A stretch of DNA of 64,000 nt from Acetobacter estunensis (GCF_011516945.1 NZ_WOTH01000002.1:62001-126000), one strand, 5' to 3'. Shown: positions 1-10,308, counted from the stretch's first letter. Numbers and translations: made by a program. Notes: generated by a model not told the origin, from the sequence alone.

Positions 1-1789
1 TCGGTGCTTCATAGGGCGCACTGATGCCCGTGAAGTTTTCGATCTTTCCAGCACGCGCCGCCTGATACAGTCCTTTGGCATCGCGCTGTTCACAGGTACC
101 AAGACTGGTATCGACAAACACCTCGTCGAATTCGGCCCCAATGATCTTGCGCGCCAGCGCGCGATCCGCCGCAAGCGGCGAGATCAGCGCCACGATCACC
201 ACCTGCCCGGTGTGGGCAAGGATTTTCGCAACTTCAGCCGCGCGACGGACATTTTCATGACGGTCCGCCTCGGTGAAGCCCAGATCGCTGCACAGACCCA
301 TGCGCAGGGTGTCACCATCCAGCACACAGGCATTGATGCCGCGCGCGAACAGCTTTTTCTCCGCCAGACGTGCAATCGTGCTCTTGCCAGCGCCCGAAAG
401 GCCGGTCAGCCAGACCACACGCGCGGCATGCCCTTTGCTACGTGCACGTTCCTGAGCGTCAAGCTCGCCACCTGATGGATGGATGGCATGTTTGCCGTCC
501 AAGGTCGCAGGACCGAGCAGGGGCGCACCGCCAACGATGCGCTGGTTGCGGTCCACAAGCACACCACGGCCGTCAGACGTGCCGGGGGCGAACGGGTCGA
601 ACTGAATGGCTTCGCCCGCCACCAGAGTGACTTGCGCAAAGCCTTCCGGACCGACTTCCTCAGCCTTCTGTTCCGTTAGGTCATCCAGTCGCATGACGGA
701 ATCGATGGACGCCACAGTGACCTGATGCTCCGCCGTGGCCAGCCGCAGACGGAAGCTTTCGCCTGCCCGCAGAGGTTCCTGACGCAGCCAGAAGATATGC
801 GCATGGATGCGGGCTGCTTTTTCAGGTGCTTCGTGCGGCAGGAAAAGCAGATCCCCACGAGCCGGAATGACGTCGGGCTCAAGCACGAGGGCGATGGATT
901 CACCCGCTTCCGCTTCTGGCCGTTCGGCGGCATGCCAGCGGGCGATTTCCTTCACTCGGGCCGTGCTACCCTGTGTGCCGATCTGGAGCGTGTCGCCCAC
1001 GCGCACAACGCCACGTTCGACACGCCCGGCGACATAGCGCACGTCTTCAAAGCGATAGACGTCCTGCACAGGCATACGGAAAGGAAGCGCTGCGCGCGTA
1101 TTGCCGCTGGGAACCGCAGCGAGCGCTTCGGTCAGGATCGGCCCCGTATACCACGGAGAACGCTCCGAACGGCTGGCGATGTTGTCGCCATCACGGGCCG
1201 AAGCCGGGACGAATAGGGAAGGCGTCAGGCCGAGTTGCGCCAGCAGGTCCGTCACAGACGCTTCCACAGTCTTGATCTTCTGTTCATCGAAGTTCAGCAG
1301 ATCGGCCTTGTTGAGCAGCACGATGATGTGACGGATGCCAATCAGACGCAGCAGCATGGCGTGACGGCGCGTCTGTTCCTGCGCGCCTTCATTGGCGTCC
1401 ACAACCAGAACGGCGGCTTCAGCGTCCGCGGCACCTGTGATCATGTTGCGCAGGAACTGGCGGTGTCCCGGGGCATCCACGATGACGAACTGGCGGTTGC
1501 CCATGCGGAAGGGAATGCGCGTGGAATCGACCGTCACGCCCTGATCACGCTCGATCTGAAGGCTGTCGAGGAGGAAGCTCCACTCGACGGCTAGGCCGCG
1601 CTTTTTCGAAGACTCAACGATCTGCGCGACTTTGCCGTCCTGCAGATTGTCGGTGTCATAGAGCAGGCGGCCGATCAGCGTGGATTTGCCATGGTCAACA
1701 TGGCCCACGATCACGATCGGGGTTGCGGAATCCAGCAGGGCTTCGCGATCTGCGGCGTCGAGGCGGGTGGCGGTAAGAGTATCGCTCAT
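1..1789 (-). CDS. cysNC: Bifunctional sulfate adenylyltransferase large subunit / APS kinase (CysN-CysC fusion), C-terminus beyond the left edge
   Basis: Cytosolic sulfate activation: the CysN half is the GTPase subunit of ATP sulfurylase, working with CysD to make APS, and the CysC half phosphorylates APS to PAPS. The translation begins [10 protein letters not shown] and shows the GTPase P-loop GHVDHGKS at residues 29-36, then DAPGH and NKAD, two beta-barrel domains, and from about residue 460 an APS kinase domain with Walker [10 protein letters not shown] and the CysC signature around [13 protein letters not shown]. About 596 residues lie inside the window and the reading frame is still open at base 1, so only a short C-terminal part is missing. 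The gene starts 20 bases after cysD ends and is the last visible gene of cysH-cysD-cysNC. Confidence 0.95.
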   Translation of the reverse strand, partial: MSDTLTATRLDAADREALLDSATPIVIVGHVDHGKSTLIGRLLYDTDNLQDGKVAQIVESSKKRGLAVEWSFLLDSLQIERDQGVTVDSTRIPFRMGNRQFVIVDAPGHRQFLRNMITGAADAEAAVLVVDANEGAQEQTRRHAMLLRLIGIRHIIVLLNKADLLNFDEQKIKTVEASVTDLLAQLGLTPSLFVPASARDGDNIASRSERSPWYTGPILTEALAAVPSGNTRAALPFRMPVQDVYRFEDVRYVAGRVERGVVRVGDTLQIGTQGSTARVKEIARWHAAERPEAEAGESIALVLEPDVIPARGDLLFLPHEAPEKAARIHAHIFWLRQEPLRAGESFRLRLATAEHQVTVASIDSVMRLDDLTEQKAEEVGPEGFAQVTLVAGEAIQFDPFAPGTSDGRGVLVDRNQRIVGGAPLLGPATLDGKHAIHPSGGELDAQERARSKGHAARVVWLTGLSGAGKSTIARLAEKKLFARGINACVLDGDTLRMGLCSDLGFTEADRHENVRRAAEVAKILAHTGQVVIVALISPLAADRALARKIIGAEFDEVFVDTSLGTCEQRDAKGLYQAARAGKIENFTGISAPYEAP

Positions 1790-1809
1790 GATGTCAGTTC
1801 CAGCCTCTC

Positions 1810-2604
1810 TCAGAGATAACCTGCGACGCGTAGCCGCTCGAATGCGTCTTCCGACTCATGATCCATGGCGCGACCGGCGCGCTCGGACGTCTTGGTCGTC
1901 TCCAACTCGGTGATGACGTCCGCCAGCGTGGCAGCGTTGCTCTCGATAGGAGAAGTAATGTCGGCATCACCGAGCGAACGATAGCGTTCGCCGTTTTTGG
2001 CGAAATAGAGATCGACCAGCGGGATGCCTTCGCGCTCGACATAACGCCAGATGTCGATCTCGCGCCACGAAAGCAGCGGATGCACGCGGATATGCATTCC
2101 GTCTTCATGCGGGGTGGCGTACTGGTCCCAGAACTCGGGCGGCTGGTTGCGGATATCCCACTTATGGGACGCGCCGCGCGGGCTGAACACACGCTCCTTG
2201 GCGCGCGTGCCCTGTTCATCGCGACGGATGCCGGCGATCACGCCCTGAAGCTTGTGCTTCTCGATCATGGTGGCGAGACCGGCGGTCTTGCGGGCGGCAG
2301 AGCGGGCGGCCGGCGGCAACGTGGGGTCCATCTCTTCGACAGGAGGACAGTCGCCCAAGAGCAGATCGAGATTCCACTTTTTGGTGTATTCGTCTCGGAA
2401 TGCGTACATTTCCGGGAATTTTTTGCCCGTGTCCACATGCATGACCGGGAACGGCACACGCCCCATGAAGGCCTTTTTGGCCAGCCAGATCATGACGTTG
2501 GAATCTTTGCCAAGCGACCACAGCATGGCCAGCGGCTTGAGCTTGCGATACGCCTCGCGAAGGATGAAGACGCTCTGCGCCTCCAGTTGATCGAGATGGT
2601 CCAT
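1810..2604 (-). CDS. cysD: Sulfate adenylyltransferase small subunit (ATP sulfurylase)
   Basis: The catalytic subunit of ATP sulfurylase adenylates sulfate to APS; the partner GTPase is CysN, encoded next. The 264-residue product has the PP-loop form LWSLGKDS near residue 33 and the CysD-typical region [13 protein letters not shown] chose the ATG at 2604 ([10 protein letters not shown]), the conventional family start, with an AGAAAGG ribosome-binding site about ten bases upstream. Longer upstream reading would run into cysH. The gap to cysH is 25 bases and to cysNC 20 bases, so the three form one operon. Confidence 0.95.
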   Translation of the reverse strand: MDHLDQLEAQSVFILREAYRKLKPLAMLWSLGKDSNVMIWLAKKAFMGRVPFPVMHVDTGKKFPEMYAFRDEYTKKWNLDLLLGDCPPVEEMDPTLPPAARSAARKTAGLATMIEKHKLQGVIAGIRRDEQGTRAKERVFSPRGASHKWDIRNQPPEFWDQYATPHEDGMHIRVHPLLSWREIDIWRYVEREGIPLVDLYFAKNGERYRSLGDADITSPIESNAATLADVITELETTKTSERAGRAMDHESEDAFERLRVAGYL

Positions 2605-2629
2605 GGTGCGGAACCTTTCTTCTCTTCTG

Positions 2630-3316
2630 TCAGGTCGGCTTGTGGATGCCGCATTCAACCTTGGCAAGCCCGGCCCAGCGACCAGCTCGCGGATCTTCGT
2701 TTTCACCCACGGGGCGTGTGCAGGGAGCGCAGCCGATGGAAGGATAGCCTTTCGCCGCCAATGGATGCGGAGGCAGACTGCGGCGCGTCATCTCTGCTTT
2801 GATCTCGTCGGCTGTCCATTCGGCGAGGGGGTTGATCTTTATCCGGCCACCATCATCGGGTTCGATGATTTCCATACGTTTGCGTGTCGCGGACTGGGAG
2901 CGCTTGCGGCCCGTCACAAGAGCGGGATAGGGCAGGGTGGCCGTATCAAGAGGTTCGACCTTGCGCAGGCGGCAGCAGGCGTCCGGATCGAAAGCCCAGA
3001 GCTGGCCTTCCGGATCCCGGTCTTCGATCACACGCGGAGCAGGACGCACATCGATCACATTCGTAAGACCCAATGTCTTCGCCAGTTCATGACGGTATGC
3101 GATGGTCTCGGGAAAATGCATCCCGGTTTCCAGAAAAAGCACGGGGAGATCGGGGTCGGTTTCCGCCACGAGCGCCAGCAGCAGGGCAGATTCCGCTCCG
3201 AAAGAGGACAGAATGGCAAGCTGCCCGGGCAGAACCCGACGCGCGGCGGCGAGAACGGCGTGGGCATCGGTCCCGACGTCGCGAAGCGCTTCGATCTGCT
3301 GCTGGGTAACGGTCAT
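2630..3316 (-). CDS. cysH: Adenylylsulfate/phosphoadenylylsulfate reductase, Fe-S type
   Basis: Reduces activated sulfate to sulfite with thioredoxin or glutaredoxin as donor. The 228-residue product carries CCRLRKVEPL in the middle and CAPC plus the KVECGIH tail near the C-terminus. The paired CC and CxxC cysteines are the ligands of the 4Fe-4S cluster of APS-reductase-type CysH enzymes; E. coli-type PAPS reductases lack them. The substrate is therefore probably APS, although the operon also encodes an APS kinase domain that would make PAPS. First gene of the operon; its leader contains a 10-bp inverted repeat. Confidence 0.93.
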   Translation of the reverse strand: MTVTQQQIEALRDVGTDAHAVLAAARRVLPGQLAILSSFGAESALLLALVAETDPDLPVLFLETGMHFPETIAYRHELAKTLGLTNVIDVRPAPRVIEDRDPEGQLWAFDPDACCRLRKVEPLDTATLPYPALVTGRKRSQSATRKRMEIIEPDDGGRIKINPLAEWTADEIKAEMTRRSLPPHPLAAKGYPSIGCAPCTRPVGENEDPRAGRWAGLAKVECGIHKPT

Positions 3317-3342
3317 GGGACGCCCCTGCTGTTATACAACCA

Positions 3343-3408
3343 AAATCCGTGATTTCCCGGTCATGTAGGGGAGGAAAACCCCACTGGCAAGAGGCTATTC
3401 ACGGATTT
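3343..3408 (-). promoter_or_regulatory. Inverted-repeat leader element upstream of cysH
   Basis: Perfect 10-bp arms AAATCCGTGA (3343-3352) and TCACGGATTT (3399-3408) flank 46 bases that hold a smaller hairpin, GGGG/CCCC around a 7-base loop (3368-3382). Read toward cysH, a TATAAC hexamer lies downstream of the repeat, about 20 bases before the start codon. It could be an operator overlapping the promoter or, if transcription starts further upstream, a structured leader. I match it to no known sulfur riboswitch. Confidence 0.4.
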
Positions 3409-3413
3409 CCTAG

Positions 3414-4148
<735 letters not shown>

Positions 4149-4172
4149 CGGGATCGAAACGCGACGGGACGA

Positions 4173-5078
4173 TTACTCGTTTTCCAGAACGTCGCGCAGA
4201 GACGTCGTGAATGCGCCGGGTGCCAGCGGTTGGGGCTGAGTGGGAGCTGGCGCCCACGCGCTGATGATGGCCAGATGCAGCGGCATGGCAAGGGTGCCAT
4301 CCGTATCCTGATGTTCGCTGGAGAGCATGTCCAGCGCAGCGGGAAAAAGCAGTCGGGAGGGTGTGCGTCGGTCACGCAGGCTGACGGCATTGCTCTCGCC
4401 TGTTGCTTTCAGATCGCGCAGAAGAGCCAGACCGGAACGGTAGCGAATGTCGATGGTCTCCGCATCCACGACTGGAAGGGCAAATCCCGTTCGCTGGAGC
4501 AGTGCCGCGCAGTCCCGCAGCGTCGGGAGTGGGGAGACGCGGGGCGAAACCCCTCCGCTGACAGCAAGCTCGGCTTCGCCCAGACTTTCTCGAAGGGCGG
4601 ATAAAGTCGGCAGAACCGGAACGCTGGCGAGCAGCAAGCCATCGGGGCGAAGCACCTGACGGATCTGCAGCAGGGTGCCGGGAAGGTCGTTCACCCAATG
4701 CAGCGACAGATTGGCCACCACCAGATCGAAGCTGTTGGAAGCAAAAGGAAGAAACTCTTCATCGGCGCATACGGACAACACATCCGGGATGCGGTTACGC
4801 CGGGCCAGAGCCAATGAGAGATCGCTACAGACCACCTCAATCCCGCGCGCCTGAAGGCCGGAAATCGTGCTGCGGCGTCCACCCAGATCGAGCGCCAGCG
4901 GGAAACGGCGGGTCAGATCATCCAGGCGGTCGAGCAGGCGAGCGGCAACATCGTCGAGAACATCCTGCACGCCATCAAGCGTGTGGGCTGCGCGGTCACG
5001 GTGCAGGCGCACGGCGTGACGGTCAAAGGTGAGGTGTGGCTCGGACATGTCTTTCAGGATGTGCGCCCGCTCAAACAT
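4173..5078 (-). CDS. SAM-dependent methyltransferase-fold protein (BioC/NDUFAF5-like)
   Basis: A 301-residue class I methyltransferase fold: motif I appears as LALDLGGRRSTIS, motif II as VVCSDLS, and the post-motif SFDLVVANLSLHWVNDLP is typical of the BioC/NDUFAF5 family. NDUFAF5-like proteins in Alphaproteobacteria are linked to modification of a complex I subunit, so the role may be assembly rather than biotin synthesis; no biotin genes are nearby. I use the ATG at 5078 (MFERAHILKD); an internal ATG at 5048 is an alternative. Divergent from comF with 55 bases between the starts. Confidence 0.8.
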   Translation of the reverse strand: MFERAHILKDMSEPHLTFDRHAVRLHRDRAAHTLDGVQDVLDDVAARLLDRLDDLTRRFPLALDLGGRRSTISGLQARGIEVVCSDLSLALARRNRIPDVLSVCADEEFLPFASNSFDLVVANLSLHWVNDLPGTLLQIRQVLRPDGLLLASVPVLPTLSALRESLGEAELAVSGGVSPRVSPLPTLRDCAALLQRTGFALPVVDAETIDIRYRSGLALLRDLKATGESNAVSLRDRRTPSRLLFPAALDMLSSEHQDTDGTLAMPLHLAIISAWAPAPTQPQPLAPGAFTTSLRDVLENE

Positions 5079-5133
5079 TCTGCCAAGAGGTGGAGCGTCA
5101 GTTGGCGGAATTGTGCATGGTCGAGGAGTGAAA

Positions 5134-5928
5134 ATGGAGCAGAGCCGGCTATGGAAAGCGGCCCGTAAGGTGGGGCGGTTCGCGCTCGATCTGGTGTTGC
5201 CTCCCACCTGCGCCATCTGCGGCACCGAGATCGACCAGCCCCGCGCCTTGTGCGCGACCTGTTTCGGGCGACTTCATCCGATCGGACAGCCTCGCTGCGA
5301 TCAATGCGGCGTTCCGCTGCCTTCCGCCGCACATCTTGGGGCCGATGCGCGTTGTGTCTCGTGCGAACTGCATCCACCGCCATGGTCCCATGGGCGCGCG
5401 GCTTATGTGTATGACGAAGGATCGCGCGATCTGATCCTTGCCCTGAAATATGCGGACCGGACGGAAAACGCTGCCTTTCTGGCGCGGCAGATGGCCCGGG
5501 CGGCAGATGACATTCTGGCCAAAGCGGATTGGCTTGTGCCGGTGCCGGTTCACTGGCGGCGGCTTCTTGAGCGCAAATACAATCAGGCCGCGCTGCTCGC
5601 CCGAGCCGTGGAACGGCTGACGCATGTGCCCGTGCTGGTGGATGCCCTGCAACGTCCACGCGCTACCGGACGGCTGGCACAGTTTTCCGCAACGGCAAGA
5701 GCGCAGGAGATGAAAGACGCCATCACCGTACGGGCGTCGCGGGTGGCGGTGCTCAAAGATCAGCATGTCGTGTTGGTGGACGACATTCTCACGACCGGGG
5801 CGACGGCCACCGCCTGCACGCAGGTTCTGCTGGCGCATGGCGTTGCATCGGTCTCGCTTCTGGCGGCCGCACGCACACAGCCGGACCCGCAGGAAGACGT
5901 CTCGCGTCCGGAATCAATGCGGCAATAA
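5134..5928 (+). CDS. comF: ComF family phosphoribosyltransferase-like protein
   Basis: The 264-residue product has an N-terminal double zinc-ribbon-like region (CAICG, CATC, CDQCG and CVSC within residues 19-85) and a C-terminal type I phosphoribosyltransferase domain with the PRPP loop VVLVDDILTTGATATA. Family members support DNA uptake in competent bacteria; in Proteobacteria the biochemical role is not settled. The start at 5134 has GAGGAG five bases upstream. Followed at 95 bases by a glutaredoxin gene, an order common in Alphaproteobacteria (comF-grxC-DUF1178). Confidence 0.9.
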   Translation: MEQSRLWKAARKVGRFALDLVLPPTCAICGTEIDQPRALCATCFGRLHPIGQPRCDQCGVPLPSAAHLGADARCVSCELHPPPWSHGRAAYVYDEGSRDLILALKYADRTENAAFLARQMARAADDILAKADWLVPVPVHWRRLLERKYNQAALLARAVERLTHVPVLVDALQRPRATGRLAQFSATARAQEMKDAITVRASRVAVLKDQHVVLVDDILTTGATATACTQVLLAHGVASVSLLAAARTQPDPQEDVSRPESMRQ

Positions 5929-6023
5929 AGCAAAGGCTCTGTCTGGGGCGTATGACAGACAGGCAGAAATGAGTATGATCTTCCTTCAACCAATCGACGC
6001 TTTTGAGGAATGAAACCGGCACA

Positions 6024-6287
6024 ATGAGCGAACGGATCGAGATCTACACCCAGCCGGGCTGCCCCTTCTGCATCCGGGCCGTGAACCTTCTGAAACAGAA
6101 GGGAGCGTCTTTTCACGAGATCAATGCGCCGCATGGCACGCCCGAACGTGAGGAATCCCGTAGCCGTTCGGGGGGGCGGACGACGGTTCCGCAGATTTTC
6201 ATCGATGGCAAACCCATCGGGGGCTGCGATGATCTGTTTGCATTGGAGCGCAGCGGTAAACTCGACGCCCTGTTGAAGGCTGGCTGA
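6024..6287 (+). CDS. grxC: Glutaredoxin 3, dithiol type
   Basis: An 87-residue thioredoxin-fold protein with the active site CPFC at residues 13-16 and the family region GGRTTVPQIFIDGKPIGGCDDL that binds glutathione. Cytosolic glutathione-dependent reductant for disulfides. The ATG at 6024 gives the normal family length; an in-frame TTG 21 bases upstream would add seven residues. The DUF1178 gene begins 13 bases downstream, so the two are probably co-transcribed. Confidence 0.95.
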   Translation: MSERIEIYTQPGCPFCIRAVNLLKQKGASFHEINAPHGTPEREESRSRSGGRTTVPQIFIDGKPIGGCDDLFALERSGKLDALLKAG

Positions 6288-6300
6288 GAGCGGAGCTTTC

Positions 6301-6762
6301 ATGATTCACTATCAGCTCCGTTGCGAAGGAGGGCACGAGTTCGAGGGATGGTTCCGCAACTCTGACGCCTTCGAGGAGCAGGCTCAGCGCGGACTGCTAT
6401 CCTGTCCTCTGTGCGGTACGACGCGGGTGGATCGTGCGCTCATGGCGCCCGGCATTAGAACGGCCCGCAGTTCAGCACCGCCGAAGGAGGAAAAAACAGC
6501 TCCATCCGCAACGCAACCTGTCGAAACGGATGGCAAAATTCCCGATGTGGCTCTGGCTCTCCTGCAGCGTTTACGGCATGAGGTGGAAACGACATGCGAA
6601 AACGTGGGCAATGGGTTCGCCGATGAGGCGCTGCGCATCCACCGGGGGGAGGCAGAGGAGCGCGGGATTTACGGCGACATATCGGAAGACCAGCGTGAGA
6701 TGCTTGAAGAAGAAGGCGTAGCCGTGCAGCGTCTTCCTTGGGTGCCTCGCGCAGACGGATAG
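6301..6762 (+). CDS. DUF1178 family protein
   Basis: A 153-residue protein of unknown function. The N-terminus MIHYQLRCEGGHEFEGWF and a CPLCG motif at about residue 36 suggest a small zinc-binding head; the C-terminal half, with the pattern GIYGDISEDQREMLEEEGV, is the conserved DUF1178 core. It sits directly after grxC, the usual alphaproteobacterial context. No membrane segment or signal peptide is visible. Confidence 0.88.
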   Translation: MIHYQLRCEGGHEFEGWFRNSDAFEEQAQRGLLSCPLCGTTRVDRALMAPGIRTARSSAPPKEEKTAPSATQPVETDGKIPDVALALLQRLRHEVETTCENVGNGFADEALRIHRGEAEERGIYGDISEDQREMLEEEGVAVQRLPWVPRADG

Positions 6763-6862
6763 TCTGATAAACAGACATGAGAGTCGGCACGATGGCCGGA
6801 CAAACTGGAAAGGCAGAGACGTGACCACTTCTGTTCTCGTAAAAGACAGACAACGGACGGGA

Positions 6863-7357
6863 ATGATTCCAGCCGCTGCAATGTGGCGCTCTCTCGTGGC
6901 GGTCACTCTGCTGGCGGCTTGCGCCTTGACGCCTCCCGCGCATGCTCAGGACGTTGCGGCAAACAGCAATCCCACCAAGGATGTGCAGGGTGTGTGGATC
7001 ACGGAGAAGCACGATGGCGCTTTTCGTATCGCGCCGTGCGGGGATGCCATCTGCGGCACGCTTGTCGGACTGGATTACAAGGATAACGAGCCGGTTCCGA
7101 CCGGCAAGGACGGAAAGTCCGAGTGTAACCTTGTCATGCTGACCGGCTTCCGTCCGCAGGAAGAAAAATCCGAGCGGTTGGGCGGCAAGATTCTCGATCC
7201 GGATACGGGAAATGTCTATCAGGCGCAGATATGGTCGCCGGAGCCGGGTGTGTTGAAGCTGCGTGGCTACGTCATGATCCCGCTTCTGGGGGAAACCCGG
7301 ACGTGGACCCGCTATACGGGCAAGATCGGTCCAGGCTGTCGTCTGCCGCAGAACTGA
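6863..7357 (+). CDS. DUF2147 family secreted protein
   Basis: A 164-residue exported protein: a hydrophobic signal (MWRSLVAVTLLAACAL) ends near PAHAQ, then comes the DUF2147 beta-rich domain with GVWITEKHDGAFRIAPCGDAICGTLVG near its start and LGETRTWTR near its end. DUF2147 proteins are periplasmic and functionally uncharacterised. I use the ATG at 6863; a GTG at 6821 and an ATG at 6881 are other possible starts, and all retain the signal sequence. Confidence 0.8.
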   Translation: MIPAAAMWRSLVAVTLLAACALTPPAHAQDVAANSNPTKDVQGVWITEKHDGAFRIAPCGDAICGTLVGLDYKDNEPVPTGKDGKSECNLVMLTGFRPQEEKSERLGGKILDPDTGNVYQAQIWSPEPGVLKLRGYVMIPLLGETRTWTRYTGKIGPGCRLPQN

Positions 7358-7420
7358 AATCGTTGTTTCTGTCGCCACTCATGGGCAACGGCTGAAACCG
7401 ACGGCTCGGCGTCGCCCTGA

Positions 7421-7960
7421 GTGAAGGAAAACAGAGGAGTTACGAGGGCAACAGCCCTATTGTGCATCATGGCCGTTTCGTTTCATGCAGCACGCTCGAA
7501 AAGTCTGAAATGGCTGATCGTGGCGCTCACTCTCATCGGCTTCTGGGGGCAGATCGCCCTTCAGGGAGTGATGCTGCCCGGAGATACGCCGCGTGGAGCG
7601 ATCCTGCGGCTGACGGGAATCGATATCGGCTCTGTTGCGGGTGTTTCCACGTCGCCCGCTCTTAATCACTCTCTCGCGTCCCACGCCCATTCTCATCATG
7701 ACATGAGCATGGAGCCGTCATCTCACGATGCGATGATGGCAGCCGATCATGCCGAGCATGATCACGGTAGCGGGCACGATGCGGATTGCCCTCTGTGCCC
7801 GCTGCTTCTTCTGTTTGGCGTTCTGGTGGGAAGTTTCGTCTTCCTTCCCAGTATTTCCTCGGCGTGGCTTGCCATGCGGCGTCGGCATCGTCAGCCACGC
7901 GCGCCGCCCGCCTTCACGCTGGCCGTTCCGCCAGCGACCGGACCTCCCATCCTGATCTGA
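7421..7960 (+). CDS. DUF2946-like His/Met-rich membrane protein, probably copper-linked
   Basis: A 179-residue protein with a membrane segment at about residues 29-47, a loop holding ten His and four Met within about 40 residues, the motif DCPLCPLL, then a second membrane segment and a basic tail. The His-rich loop followed by CPLC is the DUF2946 pattern; such genes commonly sit beside copper TonB receptors, as here (oprC-like gene 102 bases downstream). Metal binding is inference from composition and context. The start is uncertain: GTG at 7421 is used, and ATG at 7469 would remove 16 residues. Confidence 0.72.
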   Translation: MKENRGVTRATALLCIMAVSFHAARSKSLKWLIVALTLIGFWGQIALQGVMLPGDTPRGAILRLTGIDIGSVAGVSTSPALNHSLASHAHSHHDMSMEPSSHDAMMAADHAEHDHGSGHDADCPLCPLLLLFGVLVGSFVFLPSISSAWLAMRRRHRQPRAPPAFTLAVPPATGPPILI

Positions 7961-8062
7961 CGTGCTTTTCCTCGTCACGGCCATGCTGCCGGGCGGGCGT
8001 TTGCGCGCCTGTCCGGAAGTGGGACGTGACCAGTTTTCACGCCCGCATCAGGACAGACCTTC

Positions 8063-10288
8063 ATGTCTGCTTTCATCTCTTCCCGCGGCGGCCATGCGCT
8101 GTCGATCGGGTCGCTTGGCGTCGTAAGCGCTTGCGTACCGCTGTTCGTGTTTCTGATTATCCCGGCTCATGCTGAGACGACGCATCGCGTTCAGCTTCTG
8201 TCCAATACGGCCTCCACACCTAATTCTTCCGCAAAAGAGGTGGTGTCGGCCCGAAAGGACAGCGCTCCGAAGGCGGCGGAGTCCGGTAAGGTCGAACACA
8301 TCATCGTCACGGCCATTCGCAAGTCGTCCGAGCACAGTCCGGACACCACCAATCTCTTTCGTCACAGTTTGGGGTTCAGCAGTTATTCGGCAGGCGGCGT
8401 TTCGGCGCTCCCGGTTCTCAACGGCATGGCCGACGACCGGGTGGCGACCATCGTGGACGGCATGCGTATTGATGCGGCCTGTCCCAATCACATGAATCCG
8501 GCTCTGTCGTATGTGGACCCTGATTCTGTGTCCACGGCCGTCGCCATCGCGGGAATCACGCCCGTCAGCATCGGTGGCGACAGTATTGGCGGCACCATTC
8601 AGGTCGAGCGGCGGGATCCGATCTTCTCGTCCGATGGCAAGCTGCTTGTGACCGGTCATGTGCGGGGCGATTATCGCAGCAATGGGGGCGGCTCGGGCGC
8701 ATCCGGCTCTCTCACGGTTGCCAACGACATGTTCAGCCTGCGCTACACTGGCTCCTATGCCCATGCGAGCAACTATCGTGCGGGCGGCAGCGGGCGGCAG
8801 GTCCGCTCCACCAGCTACCTCACCTTCAACCACGCGGTGACGGCCGGTTTTCGCAAGGATAACCATCTGGCGTCCATCACCTTCGGTCAGCAGGATATTC
8901 CCTACGAAGGCTTTCCCAATCAGTGGATGGATATGACCAACAACCGTTCGACCTACGTGAACGGCAAATACAAGGGGGAGTTCGACTGGGGCACGCTGGA
9001 TGCCCGCGCATGGTGGCAGCGCGTCGATCATGTGATGAACATGATGAACGACAAGGGCGGCCATACCGCCACCACCGGTATGCCCATGAACACGGACGCC
9101 CGTTCCGTGGGCTATTCGCTGAAAGCCACCATTCCGCTAGGTCCGTCACACACGCTCAAGCTCGGCAGCGAATTCGACCACAACGGCCTCAATGACTGGT
9201 GGCCGGCTCTACCCGGCAGCATGATGATGGGGCCGAACACGTTGCACAACATCAACAATGGGCACCGTGATCGTCTCGGTCATTTCGTGGAATGGGACGC
9301 GCGCTGGCTGCCGCGTCTTTCCACTCAACTTGGTTTTCGCAACGATCTGGTGATGATGAATACGGGCGATGTCTCTCCCTATTCCTGGACCGGCATGATG
9401 TCGATGGCGGATGCCGCGGCTGCGCGCGCGTTCAATGCCGAGAAACATGGCCGCACGGACACCAATTTCGATGTGACGGCGCTTGTGCGCTGGAAGCCGC
9501 TCGACAGCCTGTCGATCGAGGGAGGCTATGCCCGCAAGACGCGCTCTCCCAACATGTACGAACGATACGCTTGGGGGCGCGGCGGCATGACAAGCAGCAT
9601 GATCGGCTGGTTCGGGGATGGGAACGGTTACGTTGGCAACCTCCACCTCTCTCCTGAGGTGGCAAATACGGCAAGCGTCACCGTGACCTGGCATGATCCG
9701 ACCGACAATGCGTGGGAGGTGAAGGTGCAGCCGTACTACACCTACACGCACAACTACATCAACGTGATGCGGATCGGTTCGTTCTCGGACGGACGACAGA
9801 AGCTCCAGTTCGTCAATCACAATGCCCAGAGCTACGGAATCAATGCTTCGGGTCGTCGTCGTCTGTGGAAAAGCGAAGCTTACGGCACAGGTGAATTGCG
9901 GGCGAACGTCAACTGGGTACGTGGGCAGGATCTGGTCAATCACTCCGGTCTTTATCAGCAGATGCCCACCAACGGTTCGATCAGCCTGCACGAGACATGG
10001 CACAACTGGTCCGGTCGTGTGGAAGTCACGCTTGTGAAGCGCAAAAGCACGGTGGACTGGGTGCGCGCCGAACCTCACACGCCGGGATATGCACTTTTGG
10101 GGCTTGGTGGCAGCTATCGGTGGCGTAATTTCCTGCTGGATGCCAGCATCGAGAACATTTTCAACCAGAAATACTATCTACCGCTGGGTGGGCTCGGGAT
10201 CGGAGATTACAAGGCCACCGGCCTGCCACTGGGGCCGGTAGCCGGAATGGGCCGGTCCTTCAACGTCAGCCTGACGGCCTCGTTCTGA
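8063..10288 (+). CDS. TonB-dependent copper receptor, OprC-like
   Basis: A 741-residue outer-membrane receptor: signal sequence to about PAHAE (residue 35), plug domain, and a 22-strand-type barrel ending in the usual aromatic residue (LTASF). The plug region carries ACPNHMNPALSYVDP, the signature of the TonB copper receptor family (OprC/NosA), and methionine-rich stretches such as MNMMNDKGGH and GSMMMGPN in extracellular-loop positions fit Cu binding. Expected role: energised uptake of copper across the outer membrane. Preceded by the His-rich DUF2946 gene; no cognate exporter or regulator is in the window. Confidence 0.88.
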   Translation: MSAFISSRGGHALSIGSLGVVSACVPLFVFLIIPAHAETTHRVQLLSNTASTPNSSAKEVVSARKDSAPKAAESGKVEHIIVTAIRKSSEHSPDTTNLFRHSLGFSSYSAGGVSALPVLNGMADDRVATIVDGMRIDAACPNHMNPALSYVDPDSVSTAVAIAGITPVSIGGDSIGGTIQVERRDPIFSSDGKLLVTGHVRGDYRSNGGGSGASGSLTVANDMFSLRYTGSYAHASNYRAGGSGRQVRSTSYLTFNHAVTAGFRKDNHLASITFGQQDIPYEGFPNQWMDMTNNRSTYVNGKYKGEFDWGTLDARAWWQRVDHVMNMMNDKGGHTATTGMPMNTDARSVGYSLKATIPLGPSHTLKLGSEFDHNGLNDWWPALPGSMMMGPNTLHNINNGHRDRLGHFVEWDARWLPRLSTQLGFRNDLVMMNTGDVSPYSWTGMMSMADAAAARAFNAEKHGRTDTNFDVTALVRWKPLDSLSIEGGYARKTRSPNMYERYAWGRGGMTSSMIGWFGDGNGYVGNLHLSPEVANTASVTVTWHDPTDNAWEVKVQPYYTYTHNYINVMRIGSFSDGRQKLQFVNHNAQSYGINASGRRRLWKSEAYGTGELRANVNWVRGQDLVNHSGLYQQMPTNGSISLHETWHNWSGRVEVTLVKRKSTVDWVRAEPHTPGYALLGLGGSYRWRNFLLDASIENIFNQKYYLPLGGLGIGDYKATGLPLGPVAGMGRSFNVSLTASF

Positions 10289-10308
10289 CGCTTGGTGTTG
10301 CGGTGTTC

